This document shows positions 7,902 through 15,872 of a DNA stretch of 32,464 nucleotides, piece by piece. The notes beneath the pieces were generated by a model. That model ran no database searches. It was not told where the DNA came from and saw nothing but the letters and a program-made list of their open reading frames with translations. How positions within the stretch are numbered: position 1 is the stretch's first letter; every line of letters begins with the position of its first letter. The stretch comes from Beijerinckiaceae bacterium (GTDB taxonomy: Bacteria; Pseudomonadota; Alphaproteobacteria; Rhizobiales; Beijerinckiaceae): contig CANBNG010000030.1 in NCBI GenBank assembly GCA_947370975.1, positions 1 through 32,464 on the forward strand. The letters run 5' to 3'. The translations under genes and the position numbers were made by a program.

Positions 7902-9158
7902 TCAATCGGACTTCGTGGCGGAGTTGCGCGCAGGCTCAAGTCCAAACCTGATGTCAACAACATCGCCCGGGGCCAGCACGGTGTCTTCATCAGCTTCAAG
8001 ATGCAGAGAACTGCCAGAATCGTTGCGAAAGATCTTGATTGAAAGTGCGGGGCCAGCGCCATTTTGCGCAATGCCCGCATCGCCTGGTCCTGCGAGCTTG
8101 CGCGCGCTTGCTGCAAGGCGAAGCCGCAGTTTCTCCCGCGTGAGCGTCGCTTCCTGGATCATCGACAGCAATTCCGTCCGCCGAAGATCGCTTGTTTCGG
8201 TAATTTTACGGTCGAGCTCGGCGCGCAATCTGCGGGCCTCGGCCGATTGTGCGATATTGCCGAGCAATTGCGTCTTCAGCACTGCCAGCGCCCGTTGCTC
8301 GTCTGTCACGCGGGTCGAGGTTGTAAGGCCCTTGCCGAACATGGTGCGAACCTTGCCTACCTCATCGACTTGCAGCGATACGCTCTCTTCCGATTGCTTC
8401 CTCTGCTGCTCCAGAGCGATCAATTGATCGTCGGTAAAGCCAGAAAGTATTTTCAAGGTTCGAAGTGTTGCATCGAGATGTGATTGGCGGCTTTGAAGCT
8501 GCAGAGCCTCGAGCTTCGTCACCGAATCCTCAATATCGCCATGAGCGGAAGGCAGAACGAGCGTGCCCGCTTCAGCCTCCCCTCCCTTGCCGTCGAGCTC
8601 AAATCGCAGCCGGTTGAGCTTGGCCTCGACAGCCGACATTTCCAACCGCGTTGCAAGATATTCTGCACGCCGGTCAATTTTCGAATCACCAGCCTCATTG
8701 CCTGTACTAGCGCCAAAGCCGCCTGCCATTGCAATTGCGTGGCGAACGGTGAGACCTGGAAGAAAAGGATAGGACTTCGGTGCGGCGACATCGCCCCTGA
8801 TGAAGACAGGTCGATATTCGCTAACATGAATTGCAACGCTTGCGTCTTGCATCATGTTGCGAGCCAGCAATTTTGCAGCGATGGCATGTTGTGCTTCTGC
8901 AAGCGAAAGACCCGATAGCGTGACGCTTCCGACCAATGGCAACCCGAAATTACCGTCAATGTCGATGGGGCCCCGGCGGGCGAGTTCGGCCTTTCCAAAA
9001 ACCGAAACCTCAACAATATCGCCCGGAGCCATCCGGTAGTCTGCGCGCAGCTCGCAAACAAATCCCGCCGCGCCCAAGATTGCTGCTACCAGCGCGAATG
9101 TAGCCGAGACGCGTGTGCTTGCTTGATGCATGCGCCTGCCGTTTGCAAAAATCTTCAT
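7902..9158 (-). CDS. ExoF-like polysaccharide export (OPX) protein
   Basis: From the ATG at 9158 the product is 418 residues, close to rhizobial ExoF. A hydrophobic export signal spans about 17-35 (ATFALVAAILGAAGFVCEL). The polysaccharide export domain begins YRMAPGDIVEVSVFG at 41 and is followed by a SLBB-like segment (VFIRGDVAAPKSYPF). A long charged, helical, probably coiled-coil section covers roughly 190-350, and a second beta-grasp-like piece (VLAPGDVVDIRFG) lies near the end. No clear lipobox is present, unlike E. coli Wza. OPX proteins work with a Wzc/ExoP-type partner, found here at 22781. The open frame continues to 9263; 9158 is chosen for its GGGAG site and placement before the signal, but 9131 is possible. 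First gene of a three-gene minus-strand unit. Confidence 0.82.
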   Translation of the reverse strand: MKIFANGRRMHQASTRVSATFALVAAILGAAGFVCELRADYRMAPGDIVEVSVFGKAELARRGPIDIDGNFGLPLVGSVTLSGLSLAEAQHAIAAKLLARNMMQDASVAIHVSEYRPVFIRGDVAAPKSYPFLPGLTVRHAIAMAGGFGASTGNEAGDSKIDRRAEYLATRLEMSAVEAKLNRLRFELDGKGGEAEAGTLVLPSAHGDIEDSVTKLEALQLQSRQSHLDATLRTLKILSGFTDDQLIALEQQRKQSEESVSLQVDEVGKVRTMFGKGLTTSTRVTDEQRALAVLKTQLLGNIAQSAEARRLRAELDRKITETSDLRRTELLSMIQEATLTREKLRLRLAASARKLAGPGDAGIAQNGAGPALSIKIFRNDSGSSLHLEADEDTVLAPGDVVDIRFGLEPARNSATKSD

Positions 9159-9375
9159 CGTTGGCGGGCTCCCGGGTTTCCTTGGCCCGATGAGGCTAAC
9201 GCCACGATGAATTTCAGTCATTTCTGGAATTGCAAAATTTTTGCAGGCGCAGACCGTATTCAATGCGGCCTGTCAGAAATACTATTCGCATCCGGTTGTT
9301 TGTGAAGAATTGCGATCTTTCGCGCTTCTCGCCTCTGGCTTATTTGTAATACGGTAGCGTCAGGACACTTAACGA

Positions 9376-9387
9376 TCCCGCGCGGGA
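9376..9387. promoter_or_regulatory. 12-base palindrome in the exoF-like / GT2 divergent region
   Basis: TCCCGCGCGGGA is a perfect palindrome 38 bases before the GT2 start and about 220 bases before the exoF-like start. It could be an operator shared by both units. The spacer (9159-9424) holds no other recognisable site. Single occurrence; function is inference. Confidence 0.3.
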
Positions 9388-9424
9388 GGGATAAGCTCCT
9401 CGTCTGCTGAGCGAAGGATGCGTT

Positions 9425-10330
9425 ATGATCCTAATTCAGGGCATTATCCTGACGTTGAACGAGGAACTTCATATTGCGCGATGTATCGAAAGCATAGCGC
9501 CGATCTGTTCAGACATATTGGTCCTCGATTCAGGATCGACCGACCGAACGCGGGCCATTGCGTCGGGTCTTGGGGCGCGCGTGATTGAGAATAAATTTCT
9601 TAATCATGCCGCGCAGCTCAATGCCGCCATTTCACTCTGTGCCGATTTCGATGGCTGGCTTCTGCGGATCGATGCTGACGAAATTCTAGATGCGACTGCT
9701 GTGCAAAAATTTCTGCGCGCGGATCATCCGCAGGCGACAACCAATGGCATGATGGTTCGGCGTCGGCTTCATTTCATGGGCCGTCCCATGAAATGGGGCG
9801 GGATGGACCCGGTCTGGACCTTACGCCTGTGGCGTAATCGCCATGGCCAGTGCGAGCAGAGATGGATGGACGAACACGTCCGTGTCACGGGCGAGATCAA
9901 GGCCTCCACCCTGATTATCGATGACATCAATATGAATTCTCTTCATTGGTGGACGCAAAAGCACAATGATTATGCTTCACGCGAAGCCATTGAAATCCTG
10001 CTGCATAGATCCAACAGCAAATTAGTTGATAAGGACAGCAGGCTGCAGTCCCAGGCGGCGCGCAAACGCTGGATCAAGAATAATATCTACACGCGCATGC
10101 CGGCAACAGCACGCGGGTGCCTGTACTTCCTGTACAGGTACCTTATTCGGCTAGGTTTTCTCGACGGACGGCAGGGCTTCTATTTTCATTTTCTGCAGGC
10201 ATTCTGGTACAGAACATTGGTTGAAGCCAAATGTGCCGACATTGAAAGTTACATTCAAACACATGACGCGTCATTGGTCGATGCGATAAGACTTCGTACG
10301 GGCATCGATGTCTCGACGTCCATTCGCTGA
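9425..10330 (+). CDS. Glycosyltransferase family 2 (WaaE-like)
   Basis: The 301-residue protein has a GT-A core: IILTLNEELHIARCIES at the start, nucleotide-binding DSGSTDRT at 35-42, and the DADE metal-binding motif at 83-86. The start resembles the WaaE/KdtX-type beta-glycosyltransferases. There are no obvious membrane segments apart from a hydrophobic patch near 225-260 (LYFLYRYLIRLGF) that may touch the membrane. It transfers one sugar from a nucleotide donor during repeat-unit assembly; donor and acceptor are unknown. The ATG at 9425 has AAGGA six bases upstream. It heads a run of four plus-strand glycosyltransferase genes. Confidence 0.87.
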   Translation: MILIQGIILTLNEELHIARCIESIAPICSDILVLDSGSTDRTRAIASGLGARVIENKFLNHAAQLNAAISLCADFDGWLLRIDADEILDATAVQKFLRADHPQATTNGMMVRRRLHFMGRPMKWGGMDPVWTLRLWRNRHGQCEQRWMDEHVRVTGEIKASTLIIDDINMNSLHWWTQKHNDYASREAIEILLHRSNSKLVDKDSRLQSQAARKRWIKNNIYTRMPATARGCLYFLYRYLIRLGFLDGRQGFYFHFLQAFWYRTLVEAKCADIESYIQTHDASLVDAIRLRTGIDVSTSIR

Positions 10331-10366
10331 GACTTTACTAGGCTTCGATGCTGTTGCGAGGTGCTG

Positions 10367-11665
10367 ATGAATGTCATTTTTATCAACCGTTTCTATTCTC
10401 CCGACCAATCCGCAACGAGCCAGCTTTTGACTGACCTTGCCGCTCTGCTTGCCGAGGCGGGGTATGATGTTTCTGTGATCACGAGTCGGCATGGTCACGA
10501 TGGCTCTCGCCTGTCGCGCCCCGCAGACGAAATGATCGACGGCGTTCGAGTGCGACGTGTATGGTCGACATCGCTAGGCCACAGCCTCTTTGCGCGGTTT
10601 TTCGACTATTCTTCATTTTACGTCAGCGCCGCTTCTGCGATCTTGGGTCTCGCACGAGCTGGAACAATTATTGTTGCCAAAACCGATCCGCCGCTGCTCT
10701 CAATCCCTGCTGCGCTGGTGGCAAAAATGCGGCGCGCACGTCTCGTGAATTGGCTTCAGGATATCTTCCCGGAGGTGGCGACCTCATTGGTCCCATCGCG
10801 ATTGCTGCGGGCCTGTTTGTGGCCGTTACGTCGGCTGCGTAATTTATCGCTGCGCGGAGCGGCGATGAACGTTGTCCTGGGTGAGGCAATGTCGGTCCAC
10901 CTGCAGGGAGAGGGGATTGCGCCCGGGCGCATCCAGATCATCCATAATTGGGCGCCATTCGATACGGTCCATCCGATAGAACGGGCGGACAATCAGCTGC
11001 AAAAGGACTGGAATTTAGGGAGCCAATTTGTCGTCGGCTATTCTGGAAATATGGGCCGTGCGCATGAGTTTTCAACTCTGCTCGAGGCCGCTCACCTGCT
11101 CCGAAATGAGCCGGATATCAGCTTTGTACTCATCGGCGGCGGTCACCAAAAGGGTACGCTGCGCGACATTGTCCGCGCAAGAAAGCTGACAAATATCTCC
11201 TTCAGGCCTTATCAGCCCTGCGCGCAGCTCTCGCTCAGTCTCAGTGTGCCTGACGTGCATCTGGTTTCGCTTCTGCCTTGCCTTGAAGGTTTGATCGTTC
11301 CCAGTAAGTTTTACGGGATTGCCGCTGCAGCTCGTCCGACTATTTTTATCGGCGCAGCAAATGGTGAGCTCGCGCAGATTCTGGATAACGGGAACTGCGG
11401 TGCGGTGGTGGAGGTTGGGGACGGTGCTGGGCTGGCGCGCGAAATCAGGCGTCTTCAAAAAGATCCGGCGCTCTGCCGAATGTGGGGGCGCAACGCGCGT
11501 GAATTGACACTCACGCGCTTTAATCGGCACGTCGCATTGGCTGCTTGGGATGAAATATTGCGCCATGCAGCGACGGATTCCCAAGCGGCCCTGCTTCGGG
11601 ACGGCCCGCGCCCGCATGCAGCGTCGAAAGCTGCGGCCAGCATCAGAACACACGGGGAGATGTGA
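10367..11665 (+). CDS. Glycosyltransferase family 4 (WbuB/WcaI-like)
   Basis: The 432-residue protein is a GT-B enzyme: the N-terminal half opens NVIFINRFYSPDQSATSQLL, typical of WbuB/WcaI-like transferases, and the C-terminal half carries VVGYSGNMGRAHEF and the LEGLIVPSKFYG donor-site motif. It adds a sugar to the lipid-linked repeat unit in the cytoplasm. The ATG at 10367 is chosen over an in-frame GTG at 10361 because GAGG lies five bases before it. About 25 residues at the C-terminus (after RHAATDSQ) look like a non-conserved tail. The stop codon overlaps the next start as TGATG. Confidence 0.85.
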   Translation: MNVIFINRFYSPDQSATSQLLTDLAALLAEAGYDVSVITSRHGHDGSRLSRPADEMIDGVRVRRVWSTSLGHSLFARFFDYSSFYVSAASAILGLARAGTIIVAKTDPPLLSIPAALVAKMRRARLVNWLQDIFPEVATSLVPSRLLRACLWPLRRLRNLSLRGAAMNVVLGEAMSVHLQGEGIAPGRIQIIHNWAPFDTVHPIERADNQLQKDWNLGSQFVVGYSGNMGRAHEFSTLLEAAHLLRNEPDISFVLIGGGHQKGTLRDIVRARKLTNISFRPYQPCAQLSLSLSVPDVHLVSLLPCLEGLIVPSKFYGIAAAARPTIFIGAANGELAQILDNGNCGAVVEVGDGAGLAREIRRLQKDPALCRMWGRNARELTLTRFNRHVALAAWDEILRHAATDSQAALLRDGPRPHAASKAAASIRTHGEM

Positions 11666-12846
11666 TGTCCGAAGGCATGAGCCCAGATTTTTCGGCACTC
11701 GGTCGGCGGCCCCGCATAGCTGTTCTTTTTGATCGCCTCGGGCCTTATCATCACGCGCGCCTGCGGGCGGCCGCCGAGCAGGCCGAAATCATCGCAATCG
11801 AAATGTCTGACGTTGATCACATCTATGCCTGGGACAAAGTCGATCGCGCCAGCGCCTTTTCGCAGTTCACTCTCTTTGGCGAGCACGATGCGGCTCGTGC
11901 ATCGATTCACGGGGTGCTCGCGCGTCTCTCAAAGGTCTTGCACGCTGTTGAGCCCGATGCGGTTGCGGTTCCTGGCTGGGCAGACAAGGGGGCGCTCGCG
12001 GGGCTTGCTTGGTGCGCCGCCAACCGGACGCCGGCTATCGTGATGAGCGCAAGTACGCGCCATGATTATGAGCGCCGAATGTGGAAAGAGCTGCTGAAAC
12101 GACAAATTCTCAGATTGAGCTCAGCTGCTCTTGCGGGCGGCCAGGCGCAGGCGGATTATCTTGTCGACCTTGGCGTTGCTCGTGACCGCATTTCTGTTGG
12201 ATATGATGTTGTCGACAACACTCATTTTGCGCAAGGGGCCGCCAACGCGCGTGCCAATGAGGCCTATTTCCGGAAAAATCTGTCTCTGCCGCAGCATTAT
12301 TTCATGACAACAAGCAGGTTCGTGCGCAAGAAAAACCTCGCGCGACTTCTTGAGGCCTATGCGGCCTATACGCGTCTTGCCGGGGATCAAAAATGGGGCC
12401 TTGTGCTTCTTGGTGATGGCGCGGAGCGTGCGTCGGTCGAGAGCGATATTGTGCGGCTTGGGATTTCCGATCTGGTGGTCTTGCCGGGTTTTAAGCAATA
12501 TGACGAGTTACCCGCTTATTATGGTCTCGCCGATTGCTTTGTTCTCGCGAGCCTGTCCGAGCAATGGGGGCTTGTCGTCAACGAAGCCATGGCGAGCGGA
12601 TTGCCGGTTCTGGTCTCGCGCCATTGCGGCTGTGCGCCCGATCTTGTGCGGGAGGGCGTGAACGGTTTCACTTTCGATCCGCAGGATGTGATGGTTCTCG
12701 CCTCGTTAATGGCGCGCATTGCTGCAGTTGATTGCGATCGCGCGGCCATGTCGGCTGCGAGTCTCGATAGAATTGCGCACTGGTCTCCGGCGCGTTTCAG
12801 TTCCGGCCTGTTGCAGGCTGCCCGGTGTGCTGGCGTTGGCTCATGA
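11665..12846 (+). CDS. Glycosyltransferase family 4
   Basis: The 393-residue GT-B protein has SRFVRKKNLARLLEAY (the start of the donor domain, about residue 214) and SEQWGLVVNEAMASG, where the two Glu of the E-x7-E motif bind the donor nucleotide sugar. The ATG at 11665 overlaps the preceding stop by one base (TGATG) and has GGGGAGA upstream; a GTG one codon earlier is less likely. Its end overlaps the next gene as ATGA, so the three GT4 genes are translationally coupled. Specificity cannot be read from the sequence. Confidence 0.87.
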   Translation: MSEGMSPDFSALGRRPRIAVLFDRLGPYHHARLRAAAEQAEIIAIEMSDVDHIYAWDKVDRASAFSQFTLFGEHDAARASIHGVLARLSKVLHAVEPDAVAVPGWADKGALAGLAWCAANRTPAIVMSASTRHDYERRMWKELLKRQILRLSSAALAGGQAQADYLVDLGVARDRISVGYDVVDNTHFAQGAANARANEAYFRKNLSLPQHYFMTTSRFVRKKNLARLLEAYAAYTRLAGDQKWGLVLLGDGAERASVESDIVRLGISDLVVLPGFKQYDELPAYYGLADCFVLASLSEQWGLVVNEAMASGLPVLVSRHCGCAPDLVREGVNGFTFDPQDVMVLASLMARIAAVDCDRAAMSAASLDRIAHWSPARFSSGLLQAARCAGVGS

Positions 12847-14015
12847 AGGCAGGCTTCCTGCTCGGGTCGCTCTCGCGAGAGGCCGGTGGCCTTTTCGATG
12901 CCACGCGCCATCTCGGTCAGGCGTTGCATGCACCGCCCGTCATGGATGTGGAAGTCTTTGGCTTGGCTGACAGCCACGCAGAGGCAGATGCGCAGGCGTG
13001 GAAACCGCTTTGTGTGCACACGCTTTCCGCTCACACCTATGCCTCGTCCTGGGGTTTGGCCCCCGGCATGCGGGCGGTTTTGGACGGCGCTGCGCTTGAT
13101 CTTCTCCACGTGCATGGATTGTGGATGTATCAGTCGGTCGCAAGTCTGGCGTGGAAGCGTGGCAATTCCGGACGTCTCATTATTTCGCCCCACGGGATGC
13201 TCGATCCCTGGGCGCTTGCGAATTCGCGGTGGAAGAAGCGCCTCGCCGGTTGGGCTTTCGAAAATGCGCATTTACGTGCAGCATCCTGCCTGCACGCACT
13301 CTGCGAGGCAGAGTTACGTTCTATCCGCGCCTATGGGCTGACAGCGCCCGTCTGCGTGATTCCAAACGCCGTTGAGATCCCATCCGGGCCTTTCGCCTCG
13401 CCTCTTTGGGCGCAATCCGTGCCCGAGGCCGCAAAGGTGCTTCTATATCTCGGTCGGCTGCATCCCAAAAAGGGATTGGCGCAGCTGCTTGAGGCCTGGA
13501 AACTTTTGCGCAGCCGCCAAAAGACGGCCGAGGATTGGCGTCTCGTGATCGCAGGTTGGGATGAGGGCAACTATCGGCATGAACTCGAAGCCATCGTGCA
13601 TGAGTTCGCGCTTTCCGGTGTGCATTTCGTCGGACCGCAATTTGGCGCTGACAAGCAGAATACATATGCCCGCGCGCAAGCTTTTGTGTTGCCCTCTTTC
13701 AGTGAAGGGCTCCCAATGGTCGTGCTCGAGGCGTGGGCCCACGGGCTGCCCGTGGTCCTCACCCCAGCCTGCAATCTGCCGCAGGGCGCTGCTGCCGGAG
13801 CGGCAGTGGAGACGCGGGCCCAACCTCACGCGATTGCATGCGCGCTGGACGAGATTGTCACAGCATCTCCCGATGCGTTGGCGGATATGGGCCAAAGGGG
13901 CAAGCGTCTCGTTGCCGCGCGATTTGCCTGGCCGCAGGTCGCGCACGACATGCAGTCGGTTTACGAATGGATGATGGGTGGCGGCTCACCCCCTGCTTGC
14001 CTTGTCACCGATTGA
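12843..14015 (+). CDS. Glycosyltransferase family 4
   Basis: The 390-residue GT-B protein contains HVHGLWMYQSVASLAW and ISPHGMLDPWAL in the acceptor half, a motif pair common in capsule and LPS GT4 enzymes, then LYLGRLHPKKGLAQLLEAW and the donor-site FSEGLPMVVLEAWAHG with its E-x7-E pair. The ATG at 12843 overlaps the preceding stop as ATGA; an upstream GTG at 12825 lies inside the previous gene. It is the last of the four plus-strand transferases, and its final 30 bases overlap the end of the convergent flippase gene. Confidence 0.87.
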   Translation: MKAGFLLGSLSREAGGLFDATRHLGQALHAPPVMDVEVFGLADSHAEADAQAWKPLCVHTLSAHTYASSWGLAPGMRAVLDGAALDLLHVHGLWMYQSVASLAWKRGNSGRLIISPHGMLDPWALANSRWKKRLAGWAFENAHLRAASCLHALCEAELRSIRAYGLTAPVCVIPNAVEIPSGPFASPLWAQSVPEAAKVLLYLGRLHPKKGLAQLLEAWKLLRSRQKTAEDWRLVIAGWDEGNYRHELEAIVHEFALSGVHFVGPQFGADKQNTYARAQAFVLPSFSEGLPMVVLEAWAHGLPVVLTPACNLPQGAAAGAAVETRAQPHAIACALDEIVTASPDALADMGQRGKRLVAARFAWPQVAHDMQSVYEWMMGGGSPPACLVTD

Positions 14016-15593
14016 CAAGGGCGCAAGTGCGGGTGGCGATGCCATCTTTTTCGCCTGTGCCAGAAGAAGTGCCGCAGGCCCCGCCATCAAGGCCAGCCAA
14101 CCAAGACCGATGATTGCGAAGTCGCCCAAATTATGCGGTGAGAGTGACTGGGTGATTGGCCTAGCCACGAGATAGCTCACAATGAAACTCGCCAGCCCGA
14201 TGCCGTAGGTTGTCAGCAGAAAACGAACCGTGCTCACGCCGGTCAGCACACAGCCGGCATGGGCGAGCCAGAGTCCAACCATGATGACTTCGGGAACGCT
14301 CATCGCCAATGCTGCGCCAGTTGCGCCATAAAGCGGCACGAGGAAGAGGCAGAGCGCTGGCCCAACGCTCGAATAGACGCCATGGGCAAGGCTCAACGGC
14401 GCCGGGCGGTTCGTATAATAAAACAATGTCAGCGCCACCTGGCCGGGCAGCACAAGATAAATGCCGGCCAGAAGCACTCCGAGCAATATCGGATCCAATC
14501 CGATCGCGCCGTGCGTCCAGAGGGCGAGCAGCGGTTGCGCCGTTGCGAAGAGGAGCGCGGCGCCAGCGCCAAACACAACCGCGAGCATGCCCCCGGAGAG
14601 ACTGAAGAGCTGCTTCAATCGTTCGGACTTTCCGCGCAGATATTGCCGTGCCAATTCAGCGCCCGTTGCATGAGCCATCTGATGTGTCACCTGCCGGAGG
14701 ATCCCCGTCAGCAGACGACAGATGGTGAAGGCCGCTACAGCACCAGCGCCCCCCATGGTCTTCAGAATAATGATAGGCACACTGATGCTGATGACATTTG
14801 TCGCACTATTGACGAAGAAAAGTGGGGCCGTGCGCAGAAGGCTTCGCACTTCGCTTCGATCTGGCAGGGAAATGCCCCAGCATAGGTCCGGGTAGATGCG
14901 GTTGAGATCGACAATCAGCACACATCCACTTAGCGCGACGGAGGCCGCAAACATGGCCGCGGTTGCGGGCATAGAGCCACCCAGCACCACCGTGGCGATC
15001 ACGCCGAGTGTTTCGAGGCTCAGGATGATCGTGGCATAATTGATAAAACGGCTGAAATTTCCGCGCGCTTTGTAGATGGCCGAGAGTGTCGAGAGTGGAA
15101 TGGCCGCAAGATTACCGAGGCACAAAAAGCCGAGCGTCATAGCCGTATCGCGCTCCGACATGTTGGTAACGCCAAGAACAGCGCGCCAATCCACGGACAA
15201 ATGGATGATGATCGCCAGCGTAATTGCGCCGCACAGAATGAGGCATTGAACGGCTATCGTAACCGCAAGAGCACGCTCAAACGCATGTCTCTCGCCCGAA
15301 ACCCATGTGGCCAGTAGCAGGTTTCCAAAATAAGCTTGTGTTCCGCCTTCAAGCAGTGCGACGAAGCCGGCCGTGGCAAAGAGAACAAGCCAGTTTTCGT
15401 AGCGCTCCTGTCCCCAGAAGGTCATCAGAATCGGCACAAGGCCGATTTGCTGGAGCGTGCGCACACCAAGGTGAAGTCCTTGCGCCCCAAAGCTCTTGAG
15501 CAGACGCCGCCCCAGCGCGGATCCTGCAAGGCCTGTGGGAACTACTTTCTCGTCTGCGGACTGTGATCCAAAGAGCATGATCAAGCATAGCAT
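13986..15593 (-). CDS. Wzx-like polysaccharide flippase (MOP superfamily)
   Basis: About 535 residues with some 12-14 hydrophobic segments, beginning after a soluble N-terminus with LKSFGAQGLHLGVRTLQQIG and GGTQAYFGN, matching the polysaccharide/oligosaccharide-lipid branch of the MOP exporters. It would move the undecaprenyl-linked repeat unit across the inner membrane. The start is uncertain: GTG at 15602 and 15599 and ATG at 15593 and 15578 are all in frame, an in-frame stop lies just upstream, and none has a good ribosome site. It stands alone on the minus strand, convergent with and overlapping the GT4 gene by 30 bases, and divergent from the beta-helix gene. Confidence 0.8.
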   Translation of the reverse strand: MLCLIMLFGSQSADEKVVPTGLAGSALGRRLLKSFGAQGLHLGVRTLQQIGLVPILMTFWGQERYENWLVLFATAGFVALLEGGTQAYFGNLLLATWVSGERHAFERALAVTIAVQCLILCGAITLAIIIHLSVDWRAVLGVTNMSERDTAMTLGFLCLGNLAAIPLSTLSAIYKARGNFSRFINYATIILSLETLGVIATVVLGGSMPATAAMFAASVALSGCVLIVDLNRIYPDLCWGISLPDRSEVRSLLRTAPLFFVNSATNVISISVPIIILKTMGGAGAVAAFTICRLLTGILRQVTHQMAHATGAELARQYLRGKSERLKQLFSLSGGMLAVVFGAGAALLFATAQPLLALWTHGAIGLDPILLGVLLAGIYLVLPGQVALTLFYYTNRPAPLSLAHGVYSSVGPALCLFLVPLYGATGAALAMSVPEVIMVGLWLAHAGCVLTGVSTVRFLLTTYGIGLASFIVSYLVARPITQSLSPHNLGDFAIIGLGWLALMAGPAALLLAQAKKMASPPALAPLSIGDKASRG

Positions 15594-15680
15594 GCACACC
15601 ACGGTCTAAACGTGACAACTTGTAATCTCCTGCAATGCAATGCTTGCGGCTCTGGGACTTGTGAACGGACGGGGTGTGCG

Positions 15681-15872
15681 ATGCTGCTTTCCAGGCGTCA
15701 AATGTTGTCACTTATCCAGCTTGTGTTCGCCGTGGATCTGTTGAGCCTTTCGCGGGTTGAGAAGGCGCAATCCAAACCACTGCAAACCGGGCTTCTGTGT
15801 TGTGAAGACGGCGCGATTCTGAGCCAGGAAAATGGTGGTACTATCCGCGTGGAGTCAAATGGTCGGCGCTAA
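15681..15872 (+). CDS. Short frame with Tat-like signal, probably the displaced N-terminus of the beta-helix protein
   Basis: The 63-codon frame begins MLLSRRQMLSLIQLVFAV. SRRQML fits the twin-arginine consensus, followed by a short hydrophobic stretch and an A-Q-S site near residue 31. It ends with TAA at 15870-15872, overlapping the next gene by 14 bases in another frame. A single-base shift at the overlap (for instance loss of one G in TGGTC near 15862) would join it to the beta-helix protein and give that protein an export signal. It may be a natural frameshift mutation, a sequencing error, or a coupled leader peptide. GGGG lies eight bases before the ATG. Confidence 0.5.
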   Translation: MLLSRRQMLSLIQLVFAVDLLSLSRVEKAQSKPLQTGLLCCEDGAILSQENGGTIRVESNGRR

